A stretch of 5,039 bases of DNA from Thiolapillus brandeum (lineage in GTDB: Bacteria; Pseudomonadota; Gammaproteobacteria; Chromatiales; Chromatiaceae). The translations under genes were made by a program, and so were the position numbers. This document shows, one piece after another, positions 1 to 5,039 of this stretch (position 1 is its first letter; each line of letters opens with the position of its first letter). Below the pieces are notes generated by a model that was not told where the DNA came from, did not search any database, and saw only the letters and a list, made by a program, of their open reading frames with translations. Where the stretch lies: NCBI GenBank assembly GCA_011051425.1, contig DRLF01000022.1:1-5039 (forward strand), read 5' to 3'.

Positions 1-388
1 GAACCTCGATTTTACGGGGCTTGTGCTCCTCACGTTTGGGAATACGCAGTGTCAGCACCCCATGTTTCAGGCTGGCTTCCACTTTCTCCGTATCCATTTC
101 GCTGCTGAGCGTAAAGCTGCGCTGGTAGTGGGTGGCGCGTACATCCGCATACAGGGGCTCCATACCTTCAGGCATGGGAATTTCCGCATCACCTTCGATA
201 GTCAGGGTGTCGCCCTCGACTTTCACGTTCAGACGATCCTTCGAGATCCCCGGCATGTCGGCATGCAGGGTGATGCCACCATCATCTTCAAAAATATCCA
301 CGTCGGGACGGATAACGGGTTCAGCCTGTTTCAGTGCTGGCTGAACTTCGGTATCGGCTTTTTTTGCAATATCTGTCTTGTCACTCAT
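1..388 (-). CDS. Small heat-shock protein (Hsp20/alpha-crystallin), 3' end cut by window edge
   Basis: This is an ATP-independent holdase expected to bind unfolding proteins in the cytoplasm. Reading leftward from ATG at 388, 129 codons are visible with no stop, so the gene runs off the left edge. The N-terminal arm is short and polar (about residues 1-27). The alpha-crystallin domain follows, opening with RPDVDIFEDDGGITL (27-41). It includes ADMPGISKDRL (43-53), YQRSFTLS (88-95) and the family signature A-x-x-x-G-V-L as ASLKHGVLTLRIPK (105-118). The tail HKPRKIEV (122-129) supplies the C-terminal I-x-V anchor, so probably only a few residues are missing. The start is fixed by GGAGG at 397-401, 8 bases upstream. 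The ATG at 391-393 is out of frame and meets a stop at once. The gene begins 24 bases after the stop of the preceding Hsp20 gene, so the two are probably co-transcribed. The family call is secure; the exact client role is inference. Confidence 0.95.
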   Translation of the reverse strand, partial: MSDKTDIAKKADTEVQPALKQAEPVIRPDVDIFEDDGGITLHADMPGISKDRLNVKVEGDTLTIEGDAEIPMPEGMEPLYADVRATHYQRSFTLSSEMDTEKVEASLKHGVLTLRIPKREEHKPRKIEV

Positions 389-412
389 CTCATTTACCTC
401 CGACTCTTCTGT

Positions 413-838
413 TCAGCTGACCTTGATCTGCTTGGGTTTGCTTGATTCCTTCCGTTGCAGCCTAACGTGCAGAACGCCATCCCTGTAGCTTGCATCCACC
501 CGCTCCGGATCAATGTCGTCGGGCAGACTGAAAGTGCGGCGGAATTCGCCATCGAAGCGTTCCTTGCGGTAGTAACTTGCACCCTCTTCACGAATGATGC
601 GACGCTCACCGGCCACATTGAGCACGTTGTTCTGGATGGAGATATCCAGACTGGAGGGATCGACACCTGGTGCAAAGAAATAGACATCCACTTCTTCCGC
701 TGTACTGCCCACATTCACCGGGGGAAATGAACCGGCTGAGGAACGTATGCCGTTCGCCCATGGTGTGCTGCCAAACACGGCTTCCATCTCCTGTTGAATG
801 CGTTGCAGTTCGTCAAATAAACCTGTTGTTCCGAACAT
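413..838 (-). CDS. Small heat-shock protein (Hsp20/alpha-crystallin family)
   Basis: This is a complete 141-residue small heat-shock protein, the usual length for bacterial Hsp20, expected to act as a cytoplasmic oligomeric holdase. The N-terminal arm MFGTTGLFDELQRIQQEME (1-19) is an amphipathic segment typical of these proteins. The alpha-crystallin domain covers roughly residues 38-131. It includes DVYFFAPGVDPSSLDI (51-66), YYRKERFDGEFRRTFSLPDDID (split across 89-110) and the signature ASYRDGVLHVRL (116-127). The tail KPKQIKVS (134-141) carries the I-x-V anchor. The start ATG is supported by AGGAGG at 846-851, 7 bases upstream. It is followed by a second, dissimilar Hsp20 after 24 bases and preceded by cbpM after a 97-base gap that holds a CTTGAAA element. 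It could form mixed oligomers with its neighbour, but that is inference. Confidence 0.97.
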   Translation of the reverse strand: MFGTTGLFDELQRIQQEMEAVFGSTPWANGIRSSAGSFPPVNVGSTAEEVDVYFFAPGVDPSSLDISIQNNVLNVAGERRIIREEGASYYRKERFDGEFRRTFSLPDDIDPERVDASYRDGVLHVRLQRKESSKPKQIKVS

Positions 839-845
839 ATCAGTA

Positions 846-851
846 CCTCCT
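846..851 (-). promoter_or_regulatory. Strong ribosome binding site of the second Hsp20 gene
   Basis: The minus strand reads AGGAGG, 7 bases before the ATG at 838. It is a full match to the anti-Shine-Dalgarno sequence and fixes the start of this Hsp20 gene. It points to high potential expression. Confidence 0.85.
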
Positions 852-877
852 GATTTTCCTGGTTTCTACAAAAATTT

Positions 878-905
878 ACGTAAGGTCAGGCAAGGATATT
901 TCAAG
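878..905 (-). promoter_or_regulatory. Possible internal RpoH (sigma-32) promoter before the Hsp20 pair
   Basis: In the 97-base gap after cbpM, the minus strand has a perfect RpoH -35 hexamer region CTTGAAA (905-899). After 13 bases comes CCTTACGT (885-878), which agrees with CCCCATNT at only four of seven fixed positions. The -35 match and the location just upstream of two small heat-shock genes favour a secondary heat-inducible promoter, but the -10 is weak. The predicted transcript would start near 870 and carry a leader of about 30 bases. Confidence 0.45.
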
Positions 906-935
906 AACCGGCAGAAAATTTTTTACTCAAATACA

Positions 936-1247
936 TCAACAACTGCTGTTCAGGCGGTAGAGCTGCTGCCTGAGATCCTGAATCTCGTCCAGCAGTTCGA
1001 GCGCCAGTGCGGCGCCGGACAGATTGATACCCAGATCTCTTTGCAGATGCAGCACGGTACGCGCGCGGTGCAGTGCCGGTGCGGCAAATTGCCACCGGGC
1101 CATTTCCGTGCCCCGGGGTTCCAGGATGCCTTCATCCACCAGCTCCATCACCCACTCAGCATGCATGGCACAGGCGCGGCTCAATTCACCTAGAGTCAGC
1201 ATACAGTCTTCATCCAGCAGGACACCGTTCAGGATTTCATCATTCAT
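936..1247 (-). CDS. cbpM: CbpM-like modulator of the J-protein (MerR-type fold)
   Basis: This 103-residue protein matches the CbpM family; E. coli CbpM is about the same size and binds the J domain of CbpA to block its action with DnaK. The N-terminal half has a MerR-like winged-helix pattern: LTLGELSRACAMHAEWVMELVDEGILEP (17-44 in overview) followed by an aromatic wing residue in RWQF (51-54). The second half is a helical segment with the family-typical QRDLGINLSGAALALELLDE (69-88) and LRQQLYRL (92-99). In this family the MerR-like part serves protein binding rather than DNA binding. It starts 3 bases after the dnaJ-type gene's stop, and its GGGAG site (1256-1260) lies just before that stop codon, so translation is probably coupled. 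The J-protein directly upstream is the expected partner. Its adjacency to CbpA makes the assignment firm, although a regulatory DNA-binding role cannot be excluded. Confidence 0.93.
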   Translation of the reverse strand: MNDEILNGVLLDEDCMLTLGELSRACAMHAEWVMELVDEGILEPRGTEMARWQFAAPALHRARTVLHLQRDLGINLSGAALALELLDEIQDLRQQLYRLNSSC

Positions 1248-1250
1248 GAT

Positions 1251-2210
1251 TTACACTCCCAGTGCCGCCCGCGGATTGAAGGGCAGCTCCTGTTTCATCT
1301 TTTCATAGAAGGCCTTGGCTTTTTCGGAATCGGCAGGTGGCAGCACGATTTTCAGCTGCACATAGAAATCACCCGCCTTTTTCCCCGGTATGCCTTTGCC
1401 CTTCAGGCGCATTTTACGGCCACTGGTGGAGTTGGGCGGAATCTTCAGATCCAGCACACCCGAAGGTGTCGGCACCTTGACCTTGCCTCCCAGTGCAGCC
1501 TCCCAGGGAGCCACGGGCAGTTCCAGATACACATCCCTGCCCTCTACCCTGTAGAAAGGATGAGGTTTGAACTCGATTTCCAGATACAGATCACCGCTGC
1601 CACCCTGCCCCACACCGGGAGCGCCCTGGCCGGCCAGCCGGATCTGCTGGCCCTGTTTCACGCCCTTGGGAATACGGACTTTCAGCGTCCGCTGACGGGT
1701 GATCACATGACCGCTGGCATCGACCTCAGGCACCTGCAGGGTGATGTTCCGTGTTGCACCCTGATAGGCATCCTCGAGATCGATAAGCACCTTGGCATGA
1801 TGGTCCTGCCCACGCATGTGGAATTCCCGCTGGCGGGCACCTGCGCTGCTGAATCCACCGCCTCCCCTGCCAAACAGGGATTCGAAGAAATCACTGTAGG
1901 CCTGGGAATCCCCGCCGGCACCGGTATAGCCTCCGCCACTGAACTCGAAACCGGCATCCCAGTCCGGGGGCGGATTGAAATCCTGGCCAGCCTTCCAGTT
2001 CTTTCCCAGCTGATCATATGCGGCGCGCTTTTCCGGATCCTTCAGTACTTCATAGGCTTCGCCGAGGCGCTTGAATTTTTCTTCGGCATCCGCTTCCTTG
2101 CTCACATCAGGATGATACTTGCGCGCCAGCTTGCGATAGGCCCGCTTGATCTCATCCTGTGTGGCGTCGCGCTTGACGCCCATTACCTCATAGTAGTCTT
2201 CAAACTCCAC
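1251..2210 (-). CDS. cbpA: CbpA-type DnaJ/Hsp40 co-chaperone without zinc finger
   Basis: This is a cytoplasmic J-protein of 319 residues that should deliver unfolded clients to DnaK and stimulate its ATPase. The J domain (5-70) contains the essential HPD motif at 33-35 within KYHPDVSK. A glycine/phenylalanine-rich linker follows (about 80-125, with GFEFSGGGY and LFGRGGGGF). Two beta-sandwich client domains follow (about 137-215 and 216-292). No cysteine occurs, so the DnaJ zinc-binding module is absent; this marks it as class B/CbpA-like rather than housekeeping DnaJ. The start is GTG at 2210, with AGGAG (2217-2221) 6 bases upstream. The nearby ATG at 2213-2215 is in another frame and soon stops, and the next in-frame ATG (residue 10) would cut the J domain. 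It lies 13 bases after degP and 3 bases before cbpM. Confidence is high because domain order, length and the cbpM neighbour all agree. Confidence 0.97.
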   Translation of the reverse strand: MEFEDYYEVMGVKRDATQDEIKRAYRKLARKYHPDVSKEADAEEKFKRLGEAYEVLKDPEKRAAYDQLGKNWKAGQDFNPPPDWDAGFEFSGGGYTGAGGDSQAYSDFFESLFGRGGGGFSSAGARQREFHMRGQDHHAKVLIDLEDAYQGATRNITLQVPEVDASGHVITRQRTLKVRIPKGVKQGQQIRLAGQGAPGVGQGGSGDLYLEIEFKPHPFYRVEGRDVYLELPVAPWEAALGGKVKVPTPSGVLDLKIPPNSTSGRKMRLKGKGIPGKKAGDFYVQLKIVLPPADSEKAKAFYEKMKQELPFNPRAALGV

Positions 2211-2216
2211 GTCATA

Positions 2217-2221
2217 CTCCT
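2217..2221 (-). promoter_or_regulatory. Ribosome binding site that decides the GTG start of cbpA
   Basis: AGGAG on the minus strand sits 6 bases before GTG at 2210. It sits only 1 base before the out-of-frame ATG at 2215, which is too close to serve. It lies in the 13-base gap after the degP stop, which suggests that ribosomes leaving degP could reinitiate here. Confidence 0.75.
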
Positions 2222-2223
2222 GA

Positions 2224-3588
2224 CTAGCGAATCACCACGAACAGGGCACCATTGCCCCGTACTATATTCAATAGTAAACCTTTGTCACCCGCCTGAGCAG
2301 TCAGTGCGGAAAATTCCATCAGCGAACCCACCGGCTGACGGTTCACGGAGACGATCACGTCTCCAGCCCGCAGACCGGCTTCCCAGGCCGGGCTGTTGCG
2401 CTTGACCTTGAGAACCTCGACCCCGCCTGACTCAGACAGCGGATGCTTATCATCCAGGTTGCCCAGCAAGGCACCGTCGAGCCGTTTGCTGAACTTGAAC
2501 CCTTCGGCCCTGGCATCCTTGGGCAGCGCAATTTTGGCAGAAATGTTTTTCCGCTTGCCGTCCCGGATAACCTTGAGCTTTATGGTACTGCCTGCGCGCA
2601 ACATGCCTACCGCATTGCGCAGGGCACCACCATCACTGACATCCTTTCCGTCGATGGCAATGATGATGTCACCGGAAATCAGCCCTGCCTTGTCCGCGGC
2701 GGAACCCGGCAGCACCTGTGTCACGACTGCGCCACGGTGATGACTGATACCGAATGCATCGGCCAGCTCCCGCGTCATGTCCTGCATGACCACACCCAGC
2801 TGGCCCCGTTGTACTTCGCCATACTGGGCAAGCTGGGAAACGATGGCCTTGACCATGGTTGCCGGTATGGCGAATCCGATACCTATATTGCCGCTGCCAC
2901 CCATGATGGCCGTGTTGATGCCCACCAGCTTGCCACGGGTGGTAACCAGAGCGCCGCCGGAGTTGCCGGGATTGATTGATGCATCGGTCTGGATGAAATC
3001 CTCATAGCCCTCGATACCCAGGCCCGTGCGTCCCAGGGCGCTGACGATACCGTAGGTGACCGTCTGTCCCAGGCCAAAGGGATTTCCGATAGCCACGACG
3101 AAATCACCTACCCTGAGATATTCGGAATTCGACAAAGGCAAGGCTGTCAGTTTGTCTGCATCGATCTGCAGCAGGGCAATGTCCACTGCAGGATCTTCAC
3201 CCAGCAGCTTCGCCTTGAAGCTTCGCTGATCCCTCAAGGTCACGGTGATTTCATCGGCACCATCCACCACATGGTGATTTGTGATCACCCAGCCCTTCTT
3301 CGCATCCACGATCACACCGGAACCGAGGCTCTGGGATTTCTTTTGTACCGGCCGGTCACGGTAGGCGTAAGGCTGATGGGAATAAGGGTCCAGCAACAGC
3401 TGCCGCTGCTTCAGCCCCACAACCTTGCTGGTAGAGATGTTCACCACGGCGGGCAGAACTTTTTCAAGCACGGGCGCAATGCTGTCTCCTGGCGGTGGTG
3501 GCGCAGCCTGTCCCGACAGTGGTGCAACAACCATCAACAGCAGCAGTGTCGCGAAGATTCCGTATTTTCGATTTTGAGTAATCAGCAT
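2224..3588 (-). CDS. degQ: Periplasmic DegP/DegQ-type serine protease (HtrA family, two PDZ domains)
   Basis: This exported protease-chaperone degrades or holds misfolded envelope proteins. From ATG at 3588 it has 454 residues, close to E. coli DegQ. A signal peptide is clear: basic QNRKYG, hydrophobic [14 protein letters not shown], then SGQA before APPPP, with cleavage near residue 28. The trypsin-like domain carries the triad His106 (TNHHVV), Asp136 (DPAVDIALL) and Ser210 (NPGNSGGAL). PDZ1 spans about 262-352 (from RGQLGVVM) and PDZ2 about 370-454. Both are recognisable, with PDZ2 containing [18 protein letters not shown]. The segment [16 protein letters not shown] resembles DegQ. The LA-loop region (about 58-85) is short, lacks the cysteine pair of DegP and is rich in Tyr, Pro and Arg. 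TTG at 3591 is an alternative start. AGGAG at 3598-3602 is 9 bases from the ATG and 6 from the TTG. The choice between degP and degQ as a name is uncertain. Confidence 0.96.
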   Translation of the reverse strand: MLITQNRKYGIFATLLLLMVVAPLSGQAAPPPPGDSIAPVLEKVLPAVVNISTSKVVGLKQRQLLLDPYSHQPYAYRDRPVQKKSQSLGSGVIVDAKKGWVITNHHVVDGADEITVTLRDQRSFKAKLLGEDPAVDIALLQIDADKLTALPLSNSEYLRVGDFVVAIGNPFGLGQTVTYGIVSALGRTGLGIEGYEDFIQTDASINPGNSGGALVTTRGKLVGINTAIMGGSGNIGIGFAIPATMVKAIVSQLAQYGEVQRGQLGVVMQDMTRELADAFGISHHRGAVVTQVLPGSAADKAGLISGDIIIAIDGKDVSDGGALRNAVGMLRAGSTIKLKVIRDGKRKNISAKIALPKDARAEGFKFSKRLDGALLGNLDDKHPLSESGGVEVLKVKRNSPAWEAGLRAGDVIVSVNRQPVGSLMEFSALTAQAGDKGLLLNIVRGNGALFVVIR

Positions 3589-3693
3589 CAATTCAAGCTC
3601 CTGGAACAGGCCGCAGCAGGTTTGCCCGGCATTCAGGGGTGATATCAGACAACAACACCATATCAGAGGCGAGAGGCTTGCGGCCGGATCGTC
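3589..3693 (-). other. 105-base gap between the first Hsp20 gene and the protease gene
   Basis: This is the longest gap inside the minus-strand gene series. No convincing RpoH or sigma-70 promoter was found. An imperfect hairpin (GCCG near 3627-3630 pairing with CGGC near 3610-3613, inner GCA/TGC) has no following T-run, so it is not a standard terminator. It could act as a processing or stability element. An 8-base direct repeat (ATATCAGA on the plus strand at 3642 and 3660) is present without a clear role. Transcription from upstream probably continues into the protease gene. Confidence 0.4.
3598..3602 (-). promoter_or_regulatory. Ribosome binding site of the degP/degQ gene
   Basis: AGGAG on the minus strand precedes the ATG at 3588 by 9 bases and a TTG at 3591 by 6 bases. 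Both codons are in frame, so the start differs by one residue at most. ATG is preferred because it is the stronger initiator. Confidence 0.7.
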
Positions 3694-4188
3694 TTACTGT
3701 ACCTTGACGTCGATCCTGTGTCGGCGTGCGGCAGAAGACTTGGGCAATTCGATCCGCAGGACACCCCTTTTGTAACTGGCCCTGGCTTCGTCAGCGATAA
3801 CATCATCCGGCAGTGGCAAGGCGCGTTCGAAACTGCCATAAGCGCATTCCAGAATGTGGTAACGGCCATCGGTGTGTTCCCGTTCAATATTCTTTTGACC
3901 ACGAATCACCAGATAGTTCTCTACCACTTCAATATTGAAATCCGACCCTTCCATACCGGGTGCTTCCAGACGGACCACGACCTTGTCATGATCATCATAA
4001 ACTTCGGAAGCGAGCACACCCCATCCTGTGCTGCGGGCAGCCAGTTCACGGCTTTCCTCACTGTCGCCTTTCCCGCGGGAAAAGCGGGTAATGGCGTTTG
4101 CGGCACGCCGGTACAGGTGCTGCCAGCCGTCTACCAGGCTGTCCCATGCCTGGCTCATACCGTTCCTGATCTGTTGCAAGGTAGACAT
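3694..4188 (-). CDS. Small heat-shock protein (Hsp20) with long N-terminal arm
   Basis: This first gene of the minus-strand unit encodes a 164-residue alpha-crystallin-domain holdase. The N-terminal arm (1-54) is longer than in the other two paralogues. It is predicted helical with several tryptophans (W15, W22), then a basic stretch ITRFSRGK (33-40) and an acidic one. The alpha-crystallin domain covers about 57-150. It includes KVVVRLEAPGMEGSDFNIEV (69-88), YGSFERALPLPDDV (117-130) and the signature ASYKRGVLRIELPK (137-150). The tail RRHRIDVKVQ (155-164) holds the I-x-V anchor. One cysteine, C115, lies in HILECAYGSF. A GTG at 4203 is in frame but overlaps the Shine-Dalgarno; ATG at 4188 has GGAGG at 4197-4201, 8 bases upstream, and is the better start. 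A good RpoH-like promoter precedes it. Its cytoplasmic holdase role is known for the family. The meaning of the long arm is unknown. Confidence 0.95.
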   Translation of the reverse strand: MSTLQQIRNGMSQAWDSLVDGWQHLYRRAANAITRFSRGKGDSEESRELAARSTGWGVLASEVYDDHDKVVVRLEAPGMEGSDFNIEVVENYLVIRGQKNIEREHTDGRYHILECAYGSFERALPLPDDVIADEARASYKRGVLRIELPKSSAARRHRIDVKVQ

Positions 4189-4248
4189 AGATAGTCCCTC
4201 CACATTGTTTCAAAAGTTTGTCAGTTCGGGCACAGCCGGCCCTGATTC
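4189..4248 (-). promoter_or_regulatory. Leader of the first Hsp20 gene, possible RNA thermometer
   Basis: The predicted leader is about 60 bases. It can form an upstream hairpin with GGGC (4242-4239) pairing with GCCC (4231-4228). Downstream, CUUUU (4216-4212) could pair weakly with GAGGG of the Shine-Dalgarno (4200-4196), largely through G-U pairs. This layout resembles the two-hairpin fourU thermometers known upstream of small heat-shock genes such as Salmonella agsA. The second helix is only five pairs and no alignment is available, so the call is tentative. Confidence 0.3.
4196..4201 (-). promoter_or_regulatory. Ribosome binding site that decides the start of the first Hsp20 gene
   Basis: The minus strand reads GGAGGG, 8 bases before ATG at 4188. 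The upstream in-frame GTG (4203) overlaps this site, so starting there would leave no ribosome binding site in place. This shortens the protein by five residues compared with the longest open frame. Confidence 0.85.
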
Positions 4249-4254
4249 GCCTTG

Positions 4255-4284
4255 AAAGTGGGTATCCACCAGATGGATTTCAAG
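4255..4284 (-). promoter_or_regulatory. RpoH (sigma-32)-like promoter of the minus-strand operon
   Basis: The minus strand has a perfect -35 element CTTGAAA (4284-4278). After 15 bases comes CCCACTTT (4262-4255), which matches CCCCATNT at five of seven fixed positions. The spacing is within the 13-17 bases usual for sigma-32 promoters. Transcription would start near 4247-4249, giving a leader of about 60 bases before the Hsp20 ATG. The position upstream of a chaperone/protease series fits a heat-shock promoter. It is a sequence match only, without experimental support. Confidence 0.75.
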
Positions 4285-4323
4285 AGTAGAATCAAACAAT
4301 AATAAATACCGAACAACGGAAGC

Positions 4324-4352
4324 ATTGAATTACCGCTGTTTCATTCCCATAT
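4324..4352 (+). promoter_or_regulatory. RpoH (sigma-32)-like promoter of the PDZ-protein gene
   Basis: The plus strand has ATTGAAT (4324-4330), matching five of seven bases of CTTGAAA. After a 14-base spacer comes TCCCATAT (4345-4352), matching CCCCATNT at six of seven fixed positions. Transcription would start near 4359, giving a leader of about 35 bases. This is a good -10 with a fair -35. It implies that the divergent gene answers to the same stress signal as the operon. Confidence 0.65.
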
Positions 4353-4384
4353 AAAGCATTATCACCCGATTGTATTGACATACT

Positions 4385-4390
4385 GGAGGA
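4385..4390 (+). promoter_or_regulatory. Ribosome binding site of the PDZ-protein gene
   Basis: GGAGGA lies 4 bases before ATG at 4395. This strong site, together with the signal peptide that begins directly at the ATG, fixes the start. Confidence 0.8.
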
Positions 4391-4394
4391 ACAA

Positions 4395-5039
4395 ATGAAC
4401 AAGAAAAACCTGATACTGGGCATGGTGACTGCGCTCAGCCTGCCTGCAGCGAATGTTCTGCACGCGGAGGATGCTGCTCCCACAGCGCAACAACAGAGCG
4501 CGCCTGCCTATCTGGGTATCGTAGTCGGACCTGTGCCACAGGTTGTACAGGCACAACTGCCTGAAGACGTTGCACAGGGCCAGGGCCTGATGGTCATGCG
4601 TGTCATGCCGGATTCTCCTGCCGCGGCTGACGGGCTGAAATCTCATGATGTCCTGCTGACTCTGGACGGCAAGAAGCTGATTGCACCCGATGACCTGGTC
4701 AGCAACATAAGAAGCAAGACTGCAGGAGAGAAAATCAAACTGGAAGTGCTGCGGCATGGCAAGGTCAAAGGCATCGAGGTCACACTTGCCGCACAGCAAC
4801 GCTACCAGCCTGAATCAAGACGTCCACCTTTTCCGCAGCAGATGATGCCCCATCGCAGCCCCATGCCTGACGCACGTTCAGAAGTGCGGGTAGAGGAAAG
4901 CTTCGAGTCCATAGCGGTAAACAGACTGCCCAACGGCAAGTACAAGGCCATGATCGAGTTTCTGGACCAGGATGGAAACATGAAGAAATTCGAATATGAA
5001 GGATCGAAGGATGAACTCGCAGAGCAGATCAAAAAGGAA
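4395..5039 (+). CDS. Exported single-PDZ-domain protein, 3' end cut by window edge
   Basis: From ATG at 4395, 215 codons run in frame to the window's last base without a stop, so the gene is incomplete. A signal peptide is evident: MNKKN, hydrophobic LILGMVTALSLPAA, then VLHA with likely cleavage after residue 24. An Ala/Gln-rich linker follows. A PDZ domain spans about 38-133, with the ligand-loop-like YLGI (39-42), VMPDSPAAADGLKSHDVLLTLDG (pieces of 70-92) and LEVLRHGK (116-123), as in HtrA-type PDZ domains. There is no protease domain. A Pro/Met/Arg-rich spacer (about 138-160) leads to a mixed charged region with NGKYKAMIEFLDQDG (180-194) and FEYEGSKDELAEQI (199-212), which I do not recognise. 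It is divergent from the operon and has its own RpoH-like promoter. A periplasmic adaptor or substrate-binding partner of the nearby protease is a reasonable inference, not shown by the sequence. Confidence 0.9.
   Translation, partial: MNKKNLILGMVTALSLPAANVLHAEDAAPTAQQQSAPAYLGIVVGPVPQVVQAQLPEDVAQGQGLMVMRVMPDSPAAADGLKSHDVLLTLDGKKLIAPDDLVSNIRSKTAGEKIKLEVLRHGKVKGIEVTLAAQQRYQPESRRPPFPQQMMPHRSPMPDARSEVRVEESFESIAVNRLPNGKYKAMIEFLDQDGNMKKFEYEGSKDELAEQIKKE

Noticed and set aside
23..445. A 140-codon open frame on the plus strand at the left end
   Set aside because: It is antisense to the left-most Hsp20 gene, whose alpha-crystallin motifs are unmistakable.
1560..2405. A 281-codon open frame on the plus strand
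   Set aside because: It lies antisense to cbpA and the end of degP/Q, which have clear domains. Its translation shows no recognisable family and it has no ribosome binding site that I can see. It is a by-product of codon bias.
3610..3630. A hairpin between the first Hsp20 gene and the protease gene as a terminator
   Set aside because: The stem is short and imperfect and is not followed by a run of T on the minus strand.
3642..3667. The 8-base direct repeat ATATCAGA, spaced 18 bases apart, as an operator
   Set aside because: A repeat of this length in a 105-base gap can arise by chance, and no promoter or regulator is visible nearby.
3645..3690. A sigma-E promoter for the protease gene, suggested by two TCTGA elements on the minus strand
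   Set aside because: TCTGA fits the sigma-E -10, but no GAACTT-like -35 occurs about 16 bases upstream of either copy.
4251..4278. A plus-strand CTTGAAA (4251-4257) as a second promoter for the PDZ gene
   Set aside because: At 15 bases the following sequence is ATGGATTT, which is a poor -10. The motif mostly overlaps the -10 of the minus-strand promoter, and the 4324-4352 site is nearer the gene with a better -10.
4375..4380. TTGACA just before the PDZ gene as a sigma-70 -35 element
   Set aside because: It lies only 14 bases before the start codon, so a matching -10 would fall inside the coding region. No suitable -10 is present for this gene.
4362..4799. A 145-codon open frame on the minus strand at the right end
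   Set aside because: It is antisense to the PDZ-protein gene, which has a signal peptide, PDZ domain, ribosome binding site and promoter. The minus frame has no such support.

Overview
The window is a compact protein-quality-control locus from a proteobacterium, most likely a gammaproteobacterium or a betaproteobacterium. The support is a DegQ/DegP-type protease, a CbpA-CbpM pair, RpoH (sigma-32) style promoter elements and strong GGAGG ribosome binding sites. Base composition is moderately GC-rich by eye. The genus cannot be told from the sequence.

Six genes lie on the minus strand, read from right to left. They are a small heat-shock protein with a long N-terminal arm (3694-4188), a periplasmic DegP/DegQ serine protease (2224-3588), a CbpA-type DnaJ co-chaperone (1251-2210), its MerR-like modulator CbpM (936-1247), a second Hsp20 (413-838) and a third Hsp20 cut by the left window edge (1-388). 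The gaps are 105, 13, 3, 97 and 24 bases, so degP-cbpA-cbpM is very tight. A good RpoH-like promoter (CTTGAAA, 15 bases, CCCACTTT) precedes the first gene, and a weaker one precedes the last two Hsp20 genes.

One gene lies on the plus strand, at 4395 to the right edge. It encodes an exported single-PDZ protein with an unfamiliar C-terminal region and is still open where the window ends. It diverges from the operon across a 206-base region and has its own RpoH-like promoter (ATTGAAT, 14 bases, TCCCATAT).

As a system, the three Hsp20 proteins would hold unfolding cytoplasmic proteins. The J-protein would pass clients to DnaK under CbpM control. The protease, perhaps with the divergent PDZ protein, would handle damaged proteins in the periplasm. 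The individual families are well known. The less ordinary points are the mixing of cytoplasmic and periplasmic functions in one apparent heat-shock unit, the three dissimilar Hsp20 paralogues, the divergent PDZ partner and the paired RpoH-like promoters. I saw no RNA genes, insertion sequences, CRISPR arrays or convincing terminators. No gene-free stretch exceeds about 210 bases.
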